Assembly: GCA_050246915.1 (NCBI GenBank)
Contig: JBFWVD010000019.1
Coordinates: 1 to 64,000, forward strand
Length of the DNA: 64,000 bases
Reading direction: 5' to 3'
Source of the DNA: JBFWVD01 sp050246915
Lineage (GTDB): Bacteria > Actinomycetota > Acidimicrobiia > Acidimicrobiales > Ilumatobacteraceae
Shown here: positions 32,039 to 40,710 of the stretch, one piece after another
How positions within the stretch are numbered: the first letter of the stretch is position 1
How the letters are laid out: the number at the start of each line of letters is the position of its first letter
The notes under the pieces: model-generated
What the model saw: only the letters and a program-made list of their open reading frames with translations
What the model was told of the DNA's origin: nothing
The model's database searches: none
Position numbers and translations under genes: made by a program

Positions 32039-32731
32039 TCAGGCCGGCACGACCAGCTTCACACCCACACCGCGCACGGTGTGGACATAGCGAGGGCTCG
32101 CTGCCGTCTCGCCCAGCTTGGCCCGGATCCACGACAGATGCGTGTCGACGGTCTTGTCCATGCCGACATAGGGCTGACGCCACACGGCGTTCACCAACTC
32201 CTGCTTCGTGACGACCTCACCGGCGCGGCCGGCGAGGAAGTGGAGCAGATCGAACTCCTTGCGGCTGAGCGTCAACTCGGCGCCATCCAAGGTGGCGATG
32301 CGCGTGACGGGGTCGATCTCGAGGCCTCCGACCGCGATCGAAGAGCGGGCCGGATCGCGCTCGCCGTCACCGGTGGTGCGCCGCAAGATGGCCCGGATCC
32401 GTGCATCGATCTGATCGGTCGAAAAGGGTTTGATCACGTAGTCGTCGGCTCCAGCGTCGAGGACGCGGACGATCTCACTCTCGGCGTCGCGTGCGGTGGC
32501 GACGATCACCGGTACCGAGCTCACGGATCGGAGCATCCGCAGCAGATCGACCCCGTCGATGTCGGGCAGGCCGAGGTCGAGCACCACCACGTCGGGGGTG
32601 CGCTCCATAGCGAGCCGCACGCCCACCAGCCCGCTGTCGGCCTGGTGCACGACATGGTCGCGCAACGCCAACCCGTCGGCGAGTGAGCGGCGGATGGCCG
32701 GGTCGTCTTCGATGAGGAGCACGGTTGCCAC
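32039..32731 (-). CDS. OmpR-family response regulator
   Basis: A 230-residue DNA-binding regulator. The receiver domain has the acidic pair in LLIEDDPAIR, the phospho-acceptor Asp in VVVLDLGLPD, and Lys in DYVIKPF. The winged-helix C-domain contains LSRKEFDLLHFLAGRAGEVVTKQEL and DTHLSWIRAKLGE. GTG at 32731 is preferred over one six codons upstream because TACCGT lies exactly six bases before it. It heads the unit RR-kinase-apbE-nitroreductase and is divergent from the Ser/Thr-rich membrane-anchored protein. Confidence 0.93.
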   Translation of the reverse strand: MATVLLIEDDPAIRRSLADGLALRDHVVHQADSGLVGVRLAMERTPDVVVLDLGLPDIDGVDLLRMLRSVSSVPVIVATARDAESEIVRVLDAGADDYVIKPFSTDQIDARIRAILRRTTGDGERDPARSSIAVGGLEIDPVTRIATLDGAELTLSRKEFDLLHFLAGRAGEVVTKQELVNAVWRQPYVGMDKTVDTHLSWIRAKLGETAASPRYVHTVRGVGVKLVVPA

Positions 32732-32737
32732 GCCGCC

Positions 32738-32743
32738 ACGGTA
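32738..32743 (-). promoter_or_regulatory. -10 box TACCGT of the response regulator (leaderless)
   Basis: Minus-strand TACCGT, six bases, then GTG at 32731. It selects this GTG over the upstream one, which overlaps the hexamer. Confidence 0.55.
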
Positions 32744-32855
32744 AAGCACGCGGCCGCTGGTCGGTCACAGACGGTTCGATCTCGAACCGCCTCTTAAGGT
32801 GGATTTCGGGTTCTCTCGGGTGTGCTCAGCCGCCCGATCTGTCACAAATGGCAGG

Positions 32856-33749
32856 ATGCGTCGACCAGTGCTTGCTGCCCTGACATGGGCGGTGGGCGTG
32901 GCGGCGTGCACCGCAGTCGCCTGGAGCGCGGTACGGACCTTGGCCGCCGACGTGATCGATCATCGCCAGCCGGTGCTGTCCGCCAGTGATGTCCTGAGTG
33001 CGCTCGAAGCTCGGCCGCTAGCGCCGTCGAGCACGATCTCGATGGACGTTCCTGCGGAAGTCGTTCCCCCCATGGCCGAGCTCACCGATGCGCCGGCCTC
33101 GATCGACACGTCGCCCGTCCCCGAGGTGTCGTCGGATCCAGTGGACTCCGGCACTGCGATGACACGCTCGTCGAACGAGTTGCTGCTCGCCGCCGCGGCC
33201 ACTCAGACCACGGACGCTCCCGCTCCGACCGTGGCCGTGACCTCGTCGGGGCGGACGACCACCACCGTGGCGAAGGCCAAGTCCACGGTGGCGACCATGC
33301 CGCCGTCGACGACGAAGGACTCGGTCCCCTCGACCTCGTCGAGTGCGGCGACGAAGTCAACGAAATCCGCCAAGCCCGCCGGGCGCCAGTCGTCGTCAGG
33401 GCCGCCGACCGGGGGTTCTACCACCACGACGCCCGGCGCTGGTCCGGCCTCGGTGGGCACCAGTTCGTCGACGACGATCGCCGCGGTCACCTCCACCGTC
33501 ACCACGCGCTCGTCGAGCACGACCGGATGGACATCGACGGAACTCACGTCCGGTGGATCGGTGGCGGCTCGGTGCACGAGCGCAGACTCGATCGCGTTGG
33601 TGGCTGCCACGCCATCAGCCGGACATCGCGTCGAAGTGGTGAGCTCGACCGCCGAACGAATCGTGATTCGCTTCGATCGCAGGGGTTTCGCGCTCGAGGT
33701 CCGTGGTGAGTGCTCGCACGGGCGGGTCGAGTTCGAGACCGAGGACTGA
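32856..33749 (+). CDS. Membrane-anchored Ser/Thr-rich protein divergent from the two-component system
   Basis: The 297-residue protein has an N-terminal signal anchor (MRRPVLAALTWAVGVAACTAVAWS), about 190 residues of Ser/Thr/Ala/Pro-rich low complexity, and a small C-terminal domain of about 50 residues with two Cys (ARCTSADS and RGECSHG). That last part contains VEVVSSTAERIVIRFDRRGFALEVRG. The long linker suggests that the C-domain is carried through the cell wall. Its position back to back with the response regulator makes it a candidate member of the same regulon. Family not recognised. Confidence 0.7.
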   Translation: MRRPVLAALTWAVGVAACTAVAWSAVRTLAADVIDHRQPVLSASDVLSALEARPLAPSSTISMDVPAEVVPPMAELTDAPASIDTSPVPEVSSDPVDSGTAMTRSSNELLLAAAATQTTDAPAPTVAVTSSGRTTTTVAKAKSTVATMPPSTTKDSVPSTSSSAATKSTKSAKPAGRQSSSGPPTGGSTTTTPGAGPASVGTSSSTTIAAVTSTVTTRSSSTTGWTSTELTSGGSVAARCTSADSIALVAATPSAGHRVEVVSSTAERIVIRFDRRGFALEVRGECSHGRVEFETED

Positions 33750-33813
33750 CCTCGGACTCCTCCCGCCGGGGCGACGCCGGGCGGTGCCGGGGTTCCGATC
33801 GTCGGACCTCGGC

Positions 33814-35052
33814 TCAGAAGTGGGTGACGCACATCGGCGGGGTCGGCCACGACAACAGTGCGTGGAGGCGATCGACCGCGCCATCATCCCCACGAACATC
33901 GCCGGTTGCGGTGAGCGCGTGGGCATCCCCGCCGCCCATGACCAACGAGCCGAATGCGCCGGGGGTGCAAACGACATCGGGCGTCTTCGTCGTGCGCTCA
34001 CAGCGTCCTGTCGCCCCGTCGACCTCGACGGTGTCGTGGGCCAGCCCGTCGGGGTCATCGACGGCAATGACGAGCTGGTCGGCCGAGCGATAGGACCGAG
34101 CGGCGAGCAGCGCCTGGGGATCGAGTGGCCTGAGCCAGATGAAGTCGTGCAGGCCAGTGAACGTGACGTGGCGACCGTCGAGGAGGAACGTTCGCAGCGG
34201 ATCGTTGAACGGACGATCTTCAGCGACCACAGTGGCCACCCAATCGACCTCGCTCACGAAACGCCACAGCCGTGCCGACGCGCCCGGTGACAGTGATTCG
34301 AGTTCGACGATGGTGGCGGTTGCGTTCGGTCGCCGGCTGTCGGTCCAGTCGTCGGTGAGGTGATAGCGGACATATCCGATGGGGTTACCGGCGTCATCAC
34401 GGCACACACCGTTGAAGTGTCGCTTCGGCTCGGTCCCCGGACGTCGGTTGATCTGGAGCTCGACGTCCCATCGCTCAGAGCTCCTGTCGATGTCACCCGA
34501 TCGCGCTCGTCGGGCCGCGTCATGGATGCTCGGAGCTATCTGGCGCATCGTGAGGTCGTCGACCAGTTCGACATGGCCCGTACCCGGAGTGCGGAACACC
34601 AGGCCGCGAGTGTCGAGCGCGATGTCGACCCGATCGCAGTAGGGGCCGTATCCGAATCGACCGTAGATGGGGTACTCGGCGGCGACGAGGATCGACGCGA
34701 GTGCACCTCGACGCTTGGCATCGTGCAGCTGTGACGACATGAGACGACGCAAGATGCCTTGACGGCGGTGGGTGGGGGAGACGGTGACCACGGTGAGGGC
34801 GTCGACGGCAACGTTGTGGTGGGACTCGCTGGCCGCGGTCGGCATCGTCAGCTCGGCGTCGAATGTCGCGGCGGTGGCCACCAGTTGCGAGCCGTTGGCG
34901 CCGACCCAGCAGCGATGCCGTGCGAACACCTGACGTCGGAACTCGGCGAGTGCCTCGGGGTCGGCTGTCGCCGGCGCCATCATCACGTCGGCGATCATCC
35001 GATTGAAGGCGACCCATTCGGATGCATGTGCGAGGCGGATTTCGACGGTCAT
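33814..35052 (-). CDS. Eis-type GNAT N-acetyltransferase
   Basis: A 412-residue acetyltransferase of the Eis family: an N-terminal GNAT domain with the acetyl-CoA loop VSPTHRRQGILRRLM, the family signature AAEYPIYGRFGYGP, a second GNAT-like domain, and a sterol-carrier-like C-domain ending in Phe (PMCVTHF). The free C-terminal carboxylate takes part in catalysis in mycobacterial Eis, and the terminal Phe is conserved there. Substrates of Eis homologues are varied amines. The start at 35052 is supported by TAGCGT six bases upstream. No operon partner is seen. Confidence 0.9.
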   Translation of the reverse strand: MTVEIRLAHASEWVAFNRMIADVMMAPATADPEALAEFRRQVFARHRCWVGANGSQLVATAATFDAELTMPTAASESHHNVAVDALTVVTVSPTHRRQGILRRLMSSQLHDAKRRGALASILVAAEYPIYGRFGYGPYCDRVDIALDTRGLVFRTPGTGHVELVDDLTMRQIAPSIHDAARRARSGDIDRSSERWDVELQINRRPGTEPKRHFNGVCRDDAGNPIGYVRYHLTDDWTDSRRPNATATIVELESLSPGASARLWRFVSEVDWVATVVAEDRPFNDPLRTFLLDGRHVTFTGLHDFIWLRPLDPQALLAARSYRSADQLVIAVDDPDGLAHDTVEVDGATGRCERTTKTPDVVCTPGAFGSLVMGGGDAHALTATGDVRGDDGAVDRLHALLSWPTPPMCVTHF

Positions 35053-35353
35053 GCCCCGACGCTATGTCCGGGCGCGACAACGCCCCTGCCGCTTTTGCTC
35101 CGCATCGCTGGAGGTGATGCGGAACGTGGCGTCAAGGGCGTTGGCGTTTACTTCAAAGCGACAGCTACGGCCCGAGTTTCAGGCGGTGTGGTGTGGTCGG
35201 TGCCGCCGCAGTCGTATCAAGCCAGTCTGACTTTCCGCATTTGGAACTCCGATCGTGATACACCCCCTTGGTGGGGCGTCACGACCATAGGGCATTCTTC
35301 TGCGCTTTCTCAAGTAGCTGTCAACGACTTGTCAACTCTGCTTCGTGTCGGCC
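35053..35353. other. 301-base intergenic region, no gene seen
   Basis: No convincing coding frame. It holds a small hairpin (CCGCATC 35100-35106 with GATGCGG 35116-35122). On the minus strand it has two closely spaced TTGACA boxes near 35321-35338, followed by a G-rich stem around 35263-35278. Base composition is visibly less GC-rich than the neighbours. A promoter or small RNA reading toward the Eis-type gene is possible but unproven. Confidence 0.4.
35059..35064 (-). promoter_or_regulatory. -10 box TAGCGT of the Eis-type gene (leaderless)
   Basis: Minus-strand TAGCGT, six bases, then ATG. Confidence 0.6.
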
Positions 35354-37738
35354 TCAGCTGGCCCGGCGGGACCAGGACACCTCGTTCATGACGAGCTGCG
35401 CGAGATCGGCGGGCAACAACGGTTTGGCGAACAGGTAGCCCTGACCTTCGTCGCAGCCGTGGGCGAGGAGGAAGTCGCGTTGCTCCACCGTCTCGATGCC
35501 CTCGGCGATGACGCCCATTCCCAACGCCCGGGCCATGGCGAGGAACGCGGTGACGAGCGGTGCGGGCTGACGGGCGTCTTCGATCTGCTTGGTGAACGAT
35601 CGATCGATCTTGAGATGGTCGACGGCCAACGTCTGCAGCTGGGCCAGCGCGGAGTAGCCGGTGCCGAAGTCGTCGATCGAGAGCTTCACACCCATCTGCC
35701 GCAGCGTGTTCATGATCCCCGTGGCCACGAGACCATCGCGTAGCGCGACGCGCTCGGTGATCTCGAGCTCGAGACGCTCCGGGGTGAGCCTCGTGTCGGA
35801 CAATGTGTTCTGCACCACCTCGATGATCTTGGGATCGTGGAAGTGGCGGCCCGAGAGGTTCACCGCGACACGGATGGGGGGGAGGCCTTCTGCACTCCAT
35901 CGCACCAACTGTTTGCATGCGGTCTTCAGGACCCACGCGTCGAGGGTGAGGATGAGGCCGCTCTCCTCAGCCAAGGGGATGAACTCATCGGGTGGGATGA
36001 GCCCGAGCACCGGGTGCTGCCAGCGAACGAGCGCCTCGACGCCGACAGTGCGGCCGGTCACCAACTCGACGAGGGGCTGGTACATGAGGAACAGCTCGCC
36101 GCGATCGATGGCCGAGTGCAACTCGCTCTCGCGGCTGAGTCGAGTGTGGGCGTCGGCGTTCATCTCGGTGGAATACAGGCGCATTCCGTTGCCGCCGTCT
36201 TCCTTTACGACGTGCACGGCCGACTCGGCGTTGCGGAGCAGCTCGCTGGATGTGGCGCCGTGCTCGGGATAGGTCGAGATGCCGGCCGATGCGGTGATGA
36301 ACAGTTCCGTCGACCCAACGTGGTACGGAATGTTCAACGCCTCGAGAACCCGTTGAGCGAGAAGGCTCACCGTGCTGGGTGAGCCCACCGAGGGCAGCAA
36401 TAGCATGAATTGATCGGCGGCCATGCGGGCGACGGTGTCGATCTCTCGGACTGCTCCGTGCAACCGATCAGCGACCTGGGTGAGGATCTCGTCGCCGGCG
36501 TCGAAGCCGAAACTCTCGTTGACGCGGCGGAATCCGTCGAGGTTCACGCACACCACGGCGAGGCGCTCGCGATCGCGCATGGCCCGACCGATCGCCTGAT
36601 CGACGCGGTCGTCGAACAATGCCTGGTTCGGGAGGCCCGTCCGCTCGTCATGGGTGCCCTGCCAGCGGATGTGCTCGATGAGTTCGGCGGTGCGCAACGC
36701 CGATCGACCGATCCGGCCGATGGCCTCGACGAGATAGTGATCGTCGTCGGTGAAGCCCTTGTCGAGGGGAGCGCCCGATGCGACGAGCCATCGGTCCACG
36801 CTCGTGTCCGACTCCAGGCGGGTGCCGATCTGTCCGTCGCCGGGGCCCTCATGGGAGAGCGTCGCCGAGCGGCACGACAGCATCGCCGTGACCGCCTGGG
36901 TGATCACGCCGGAAACCCGCTCTTGATCCACGTCCTCATGTGCAGTCATGGCTACGGCAAAGAGGCCATCGATGCGCTGACGATCGCGGATGGCGCGCTG
37001 ATGTCGGTACTCGACGACGTGCATCATGCCGAGCACAGGGGCGACGAGGATCGGCGACCAGGTGAACGTGAGGCCGGCGATGCCGCACAGCAGTCCGAGG
37101 GTGATGGCGCTGAGTGGCTGGAACAGGTTGTAGCCGAGCGTCTCGCGCATCTGGACGCCGATGCTCTGCCCGCTCAGCGCGGACACCACGACATTGAGCA
37201 AGAGTATTGCGATGAGCGTCGACGCGACGGCTCCGATCGCTGCCGCTGGGATGACGACAGCGCCGTCGTCGCCGAGCATCCTCGCAACGCCAACTGCAGC
37301 CAGCGCGCCGGCGCTGTCCGACGCGATCATGAGCGAGGAGTTGAAGGCCTTCTTGGTTGCGCGCTCTGGCGTCACCAGAGCGGAAAGCAGCGTCGAGAAG
37401 GTGGTGACGGCAAGAACTCCAGGAACTGGAAACACGACGAGACCGGCGGCGAAGAACGCTTCCTCGAACGAGAAGCTTGTGTCGGTCCCGTTGGTGATCC
37501 TGGCCGAGTACCAGTTCGACGCTGCAGCACCCAATCCGAATGCTGCCAACATCCAAGGATTTCCGAGCCCGTCGCCATGGGTAATCGTTACGGCCGTTGC
37601 CGCAACCACGAACGCCAGGATCGCCAGCTTGATGGTGAACCGGGCGATGATGGCGTTCTCGTCCACGGCAGGAGCTGTCGTGCCCCCGTCTTCGGGGGCA
37701 TGACGAGACTCGGACGCCGAATCCTCCCCGCGCTGCAC
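35354..37738 (-). CDS. Membrane EAL phosphodiesterase with degenerate GGDEF domain
   Basis: A 794-residue cyclic-di-GMP signalling protein. About seven helices span residues 30-240, followed by a GAF-like region (250-355). The GGDEF domain (about 360-520) has AADQF at residues 440-444 instead of GGDEF, so cyclase activity should be lost. The EAL domain (about 540-785) keeps EALVRW at 568-573, ITERVAL, IDDFGTGYS, HLKIDRSF and AEGIETVEQ, consistent with an active phosphodiesterase. GTG at 37738 is assumed. A 7-bp perfect hairpin (37681-37700) lies just inside, and a GTG at 37666 is an alternative start. Confidence 0.9.
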   Translation of the reverse strand: MQRGEDSASESRHAPEDGGTTAPAVDENAIIARFTIKLAILAFVVAATAVTITHGDGLGNPWMLAAFGLGAAASNWYSARITNGTDTSFSFEEAFFAAGLVVFPVPGVLAVTTFSTLLSALVTPERATKKAFNSSLMIASDSAGALAAVGVARMLGDDGAVVIPAAAIGAVASTLIAILLLNVVVSALSGQSIGVQMRETLGYNLFQPLSAITLGLLCGIAGLTFTWSPILVAPVLGMMHVVEYRHQRAIRDRQRIDGLFAVAMTAHEDVDQERVSGVITQAVTAMLSCRSATLSHEGPGDGQIGTRLESDTSVDRWLVASGAPLDKGFTDDDHYLVEAIGRIGRSALRTAELIEHIRWQGTHDERTGLPNQALFDDRVDQAIGRAMRDRERLAVVCVNLDGFRRVNESFGFDAGDEILTQVADRLHGAVREIDTVARMAADQFMLLLPSVGSPSTVSLLAQRVLEALNIPYHVGSTELFITASAGISTYPEHGATSSELLRNAESAVHVVKEDGGNGMRLYSTEMNADAHTRLSRESELHSAIDRGELFLMYQPLVELVTGRTVGVEALVRWQHPVLGLIPPDEFIPLAEESGLILTLDAWVLKTACKQLVRWSAEGLPPIRVAVNLSGRHFHDPKIIEVVQNTLSDTRLTPERLELEITERVALRDGLVATGIMNTLRQMGVKLSIDDFGTGYSALAQLQTLAVDHLKIDRSFTKQIEDARQPAPLVTAFLAMARALGMGVIAEGIETVEQRDFLLAHGCDEGQGYLFAKPLLPADLAQLVMNEVSWSRRAS

Positions 37739-37804
37739 GCTGGCCTATCGGCACCTCGAGATCGTTCTTGAGCAGGCTTGACGCCCCACCAGCCCGAAAG
37801 AGTG

Positions 37805-38902
37805 TCAAGTTTTGTTTCGTGCCCCGACGACCCCGTCCAGCCAGGCGTGGACGTTGTCGCCGAGGGCCTCGACGTCGTAGCCGCCCTCTTGCACGACGAG
37901 CACAGGCCGGTCCAGCGCCGCGACCATCGCTCCCTGGGTCCTGAACGACTCCCGGGTCAGCGCGAAGTCGCCGATCGGATCGTTGCCGAACGTGTCAACT
38001 CCCAATGACACGACGACGATGTCGGGCCGGAACCGATCGATCTCGTCGCAGGCCCGGTGCATGGCATGGCGATAGCCGTCGTCGTCGCACCCGACGGGCA
38101 AGGGCAGGTTCAGCGTCGTGCCCCTCCCTCGCCCGGCTCCGATCTCGTCGGCGAACCCGGCGAAGTACGGATAGGCGCGGCGCGGGTCACCGTGCAACGA
38201 GACGTACTGCACGTCGGGCCGTTCGAAGAAGATCTGCTGGGTCCCGTTGCCGTGGTGATAGTCCACGTCCAGCACCGTCACGCGCGCCGAGCCACCCGCG
38301 ATGAGGTGCTCTACGGCGATGGCGGCGTTGTTGAAGTAGCAGTACCCGGCGAACGCGGCCCTGGGCGCGTGATGGCCCGGTGGGCGGCACAGGGCATAGG
38401 TGACCGCGGCGCCGGCGATGACCGCATCAGCGGCGGTGAGGGCGACATCGACGGCCTCCCGAGCGGCCCCGTAGGTGCCCTCGACAATTGGAGTTGCGGT
38501 ATCCGAACCCCAGTAGCCGAGCGCCCCGAAGACGTTGGTGGGCTCCGGCACGTCGAGCCCCATCCCCTCCCGCAGCCTCGCGTTGAGGTAGGTGTCGGCA
38601 ACGACCTGGCGTCGATGGGGTTCTGTCGCGACGACCTCGCGCCATGCGCGTTCGAGGAACAACCGAAGACCTCGATCGTGTACTGCGTCGATCGGAGCAT
38701 CGCCGTGCGACGTGGGATCGATGAAGGTGAAACGTTCGTCGTCGGCCAACTCCCGGCGGATCTCCTCGGCCCGCCGGGGAACTTCCAACATGGCGATCGG
38801 TTCACCGCAGTTGGTCTCGAATGTCGGCGCGTGACGCAGATGGGCAGGGGAGTAGACGACCGGCACGGACGCCGCTCGGGGCTGGGGAATGCGTGCCGGC
38901 AT
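37805..38902 (-). CDS. Histone deacetylase-family amidohydrolase
   Basis: A 365-residue zinc amidohydrolase of the HDAC/acetylpolyamine amidohydrolase superfamily. The pattern RPPGHHAPRAAFAGYCYFNN contains the His pair, DVDYHHGNGTQ the zinc ligands, and LGVDTFGNDPIGDF the second metal Asp region. VQEGGYDVEALG supplies the Gly-Tyr catalytic segment. Bacterial relatives deacetylate polyamines, acetoin-pathway proteins or other acyl-amines; GVDTF favours the polyamine-type branch. The ATG at 38902 has TAGGCT six bases upstream. It is divergent from pimA, 38 bases away. Confidence 0.92.
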   Translation of the reverse strand: MPARIPQPRAASVPVVYSPAHLRHAPTFETNCGEPIAMLEVPRRAEEIRRELADDERFTFIDPTSHGDAPIDAVHDRGLRLFLERAWREVVATEPHRRQVVADTYLNARLREGMGLDVPEPTNVFGALGYWGSDTATPIVEGTYGAAREAVDVALTAADAVIAGAAVTYALCRPPGHHAPRAAFAGYCYFNNAAIAVEHLIAGGSARVTVLDVDYHHGNGTQQIFFERPDVQYVSLHGDPRRAYPYFAGFADEIGAGRGRGTTLNLPLPVGCDDDGYRHAMHRACDEIDRFRPDIVVVSLGVDTFGNDPIGDFALTRESFRTQGAMVAALDRPVLVVQEGGYDVEALGDNVHAWLDGVVGARNKT

Positions 38903-38908
38903 GGAGCG

Positions 38909-38914
38909 AGCCTA
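38909..38914 (-). promoter_or_regulatory. -10 box TAGGCT of the HDAC-family gene (leaderless)
   Basis: Minus-strand TAGGCT, six bases, then ATG at 38902. Confidence 0.55.
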
Positions 38915-38926
38915 GGTGTGTGCCAC

Positions 38927-38932
38927 TACGGT
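38927..38932 (+). promoter_or_regulatory. -10 box TACGGT of pimA (near-leaderless)
   Basis: TACGGT ends eight bases before the GTG at 38941. The pimA and HDAC-gene boxes are only 12 bases apart and point in opposite directions. Confidence 0.5.
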
Positions 38933-38940
38933 GCCCCTTC

Positions 38941-40023
38941 GTGCGTGTCGGTCTGGTGTGTCCATACAGCCTCACCATTCCCGGCGGTGTACAGGCCCAG
39001 GTGCTCGGTCTGGGACGCACGTTGCGTGAGCGAGGCCACGAGGCCCGAGTTCTGGGCCCGTGCGACGGGCCGCCGCCCGAGTCGTTCGTGACCCCACTCG
39101 GCAACTCCATCCCCACCTCGGCCAACGGCTCGGTGGCTCCGTTGGCACCGGATCCCTCCGCGGCGATGCGCACCATCCGGGCGCTGCGCGACGAGCGCTT
39201 CGATGTCGTCCATGTCCATGAACCGCTGGCCCCTGGGCCGACCCTCACGACGGTGATCACCCATCCCGCACCGATCGTCGGCACCTTCCACGCCGCGGGC
39301 CGATCCGGCGCCTATCGATGGCTGAACCCGTTGGTGCGCATGGCGGCCAGTCGGATCGACGTGCGTTGCGCGGTCAGCGTCGAAGCACGCGAGCTCGCCG
39401 CCAAGGCCATCGGCGGCGATTTCGAGATGGTGTTCAACGGGATCGAGGTCGATCGCTTCCACGATGTGGACGCCGCCCCCGACGGTGAACGGACCATCTG
39501 CTTCATCGGGCGCCACGAGCCCCGCAAGGGGCTACGGGTGCTGCTCGATGCGATGAGCCATCTGCCGGCCGACGTGAAGTTGTGGGTGGCCAGTGACGGG
39601 CCCGAGACGGCAGAGCTGCGCGCGGCCTACGCTGCCGATCACCGCATCTCGTGGTTGGGCCGGCTCAGCGACCGGGAGAAGGTCGAGCGGTTGCGTGGCG
39701 CGGCGGTCTTCTGCGCACCGTCGCTTCGCGGCGAGAGCTTCGGCGTGGTGCTGCTCGAGGCCATGGCCGCGCACACACCGATCGTTGCCAGCGACCTGAC
39801 CGGCTATCGGCTGGTGGCGCGACCCGACAGTGAGGCGCTGATCGTCGAGCCCGGCAACTCGATCGCTTTGGCCGCGGCGCTGCGCCGCGTCCTCGACGAC
39901 CCGGCGCTGGCCGATCGTCTTCGACGTGCCGGGGATCGTCGGGCCGAGGAGTTCTCGATGGATGCGCTGGCGGTCCGGTACGAGGAGATCTACGAGCGCG
40001 TCACCCGCCGATCGCGCCGCTGA
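38941..40023 (+). CDS. pimA: Phosphatidylinositol alpha-mannosyltransferase
   Basis: GT4 glycosyltransferase that transfers the first mannose from GDP-mannose to phosphatidylinositol on the cytoplasmic membrane face. The 360-residue protein starts at GTG 38941 with VGLVCPYSLTIPGGVQAQVLGL, the near-invariant PimA N-terminus. It continues with VVHVHEPLAPGP, GTFHAAG, CFIGRHEPRKGLRVLLDA, the APSLRGESFGVVLLEAMAA motif with the catalytic EX7E, and VASDLTGYRLV. It is detached from the pgsA-patA block. Confidence 0.93.
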   Translation: MRVGLVCPYSLTIPGGVQAQVLGLGRTLRERGHEARVLGPCDGPPPESFVTPLGNSIPTSANGSVAPLAPDPSAAMRTIRALRDERFDVVHVHEPLAPGPTLTTVITHPAPIVGTFHAAGRSGAYRWLNPLVRMAASRIDVRCAVSVEARELAAKAIGGDFEMVFNGIEVDRFHDVDAAPDGERTICFIGRHEPRKGLRVLLDAMSHLPADVKLWVASDGPETAELRAAYAADHRISWLGRLSDREKVERLRGAAVFCAPSLRGESFGVVLLEAMAAHTPIVASDLTGYRLVARPDSEALIVEPGNSIALAAALRRVLDDPALADRLRRAGDRRAEEFSMDALAVRYEEIYERVTRRSRR

Positions 40024-40083
40024 GCGGGGCTGCGACGTGCGGGCTGGGGCCCCAGAGGGCTCCGTGAGCTGGCCGCCAGCGTC

Positions 40084-40111
40084 CCGGTGCCGGGGGGAAG
40101 GCGGCCACCGG
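40084..40111 (+). terminator. Hairpin in the pimA-lemA gap, candidate terminator
   Basis: CCGGTGCCG (40084-40092) can pair with CGGCCACCGG (40102-40111) with one bulge. It sits 60 bases after pimA and just before a possible lemA -10 box. A smaller stem GCTGG/CCAGC lies at 40068-40080. There is no U-tract. Confidence 0.35.
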
Positions 40112-40114
40112 ACC

Positions 40115-40120
40115 TACACT
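40115..40120 (+). promoter_or_regulatory. Candidate -10 box TACACT of lemA
   Basis: TACACT lies 29 bases before the ATG, leaving room for a short leader that carries the AAGGAG ribosome site at 40138-40143. Confidence 0.4.
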
Positions 40121-40149
40121 GGCTCGGTTCGCAGCCCCGAAGGAGTCCC

Positions 40150-40698
40150 ATGGGCATCGTCATCGCCATCGTCGTGGTGGTTCTCATCATCCTCGTCGTG
40201 GTCGGCCTGTACAACGGGCTGGTCCGGCTCCGCAACAAGGTCGAGGGAGCGTGGGCCCAGATCGACGTCCAGCTCAAGCGTCGCCTCGACCTCATCCCCA
40301 ACCTCGTCGAGACGGTCAAGGGCTATGCCGCTCATGAGAAGGGCACGCTCGAGGCGGTCGTGGCCGCCCGCAATGCCGGGCTCGGCGCCACCACCCCCGC
40401 AGCGGCCGCGCAGGCTGACAACGCCATCACCGGGGCCCTTCGCCAGCTGTTCGCGCTCTCCGAGGCCTACCCCGACCTGAAGGCCAACCAGAACTTCCTC
40501 GCCCTGCAAGAAGAATTGACAGCGACGGAAGGTCGCGTGGCCTACGCCCGACAGGCCTACAACGACGCGGTGTTGCGGTACAACACCAAGATCCAGACCG
40601 TTCCGTCGAACCTGCTGGCGGGCATGATGAACTTCGAGCCGAAGGAGTATTTCGAGGCCGAAGACGCTGCCCGCGAGGTCCCCAAGGTCCAGTTCTGA
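40150..40698 (+). CDS. lemA: LemA family membrane protein
   Basis: A 182-residue protein with an N-terminal membrane anchor (GIVIAIVVVVLIILVVVGLYNGL) and a helical-bundle body containing VEGAWAQIDVQLKRRLDLIPNLVETVKGYAAHE, LSEAYPDLKANQNFLALQEEL, and YNDAVLRYNTKIQTVPSNLLAG. These are the standard LemA blocks. The function is unsettled; the gene is commonly paired with an HtpX-type protease, as here, 12 bases downstream. AAGGAG precedes the ATG. Confidence 0.95.
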   Translation: MGIVIAIVVVVLIILVVVGLYNGLVRLRNKVEGAWAQIDVQLKRRLDLIPNLVETVKGYAAHEKGTLEAVVAARNAGLGATTPAAAAQADNAITGALRQLFALSEAYPDLKANQNFLALQEELTATEGRVAYARQAYNDAVLRYNTKIQTVPSNLLAGMMNFEPKEYFEAEDAAREVPKVQF

Positions 40699-40710
40699 GT
40701 TCGGCCCCCC

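Noticed and set aside
31022..32686. 554-codon plus-strand open frame opposite the kinase and response regulator
   Set aside because: It runs across two genuine genes on the other strand and has no domain pattern; a typical high-GC shadow.
36410..37771. 453-codon plus-strand open frame opposite the EAL protein
   Set aside because: Asp/Arg/His-rich, no motif, complementary to the conserved EAL/GGDEF gene.
37805..38902. Idea that the HDAC-family enzyme acts on the Lys-rich MenH tails
   Set aside because: Both occur in the window, but they are 23 kb apart with no operon or regulatory link, and the motif favours a polyamine-type substrate.
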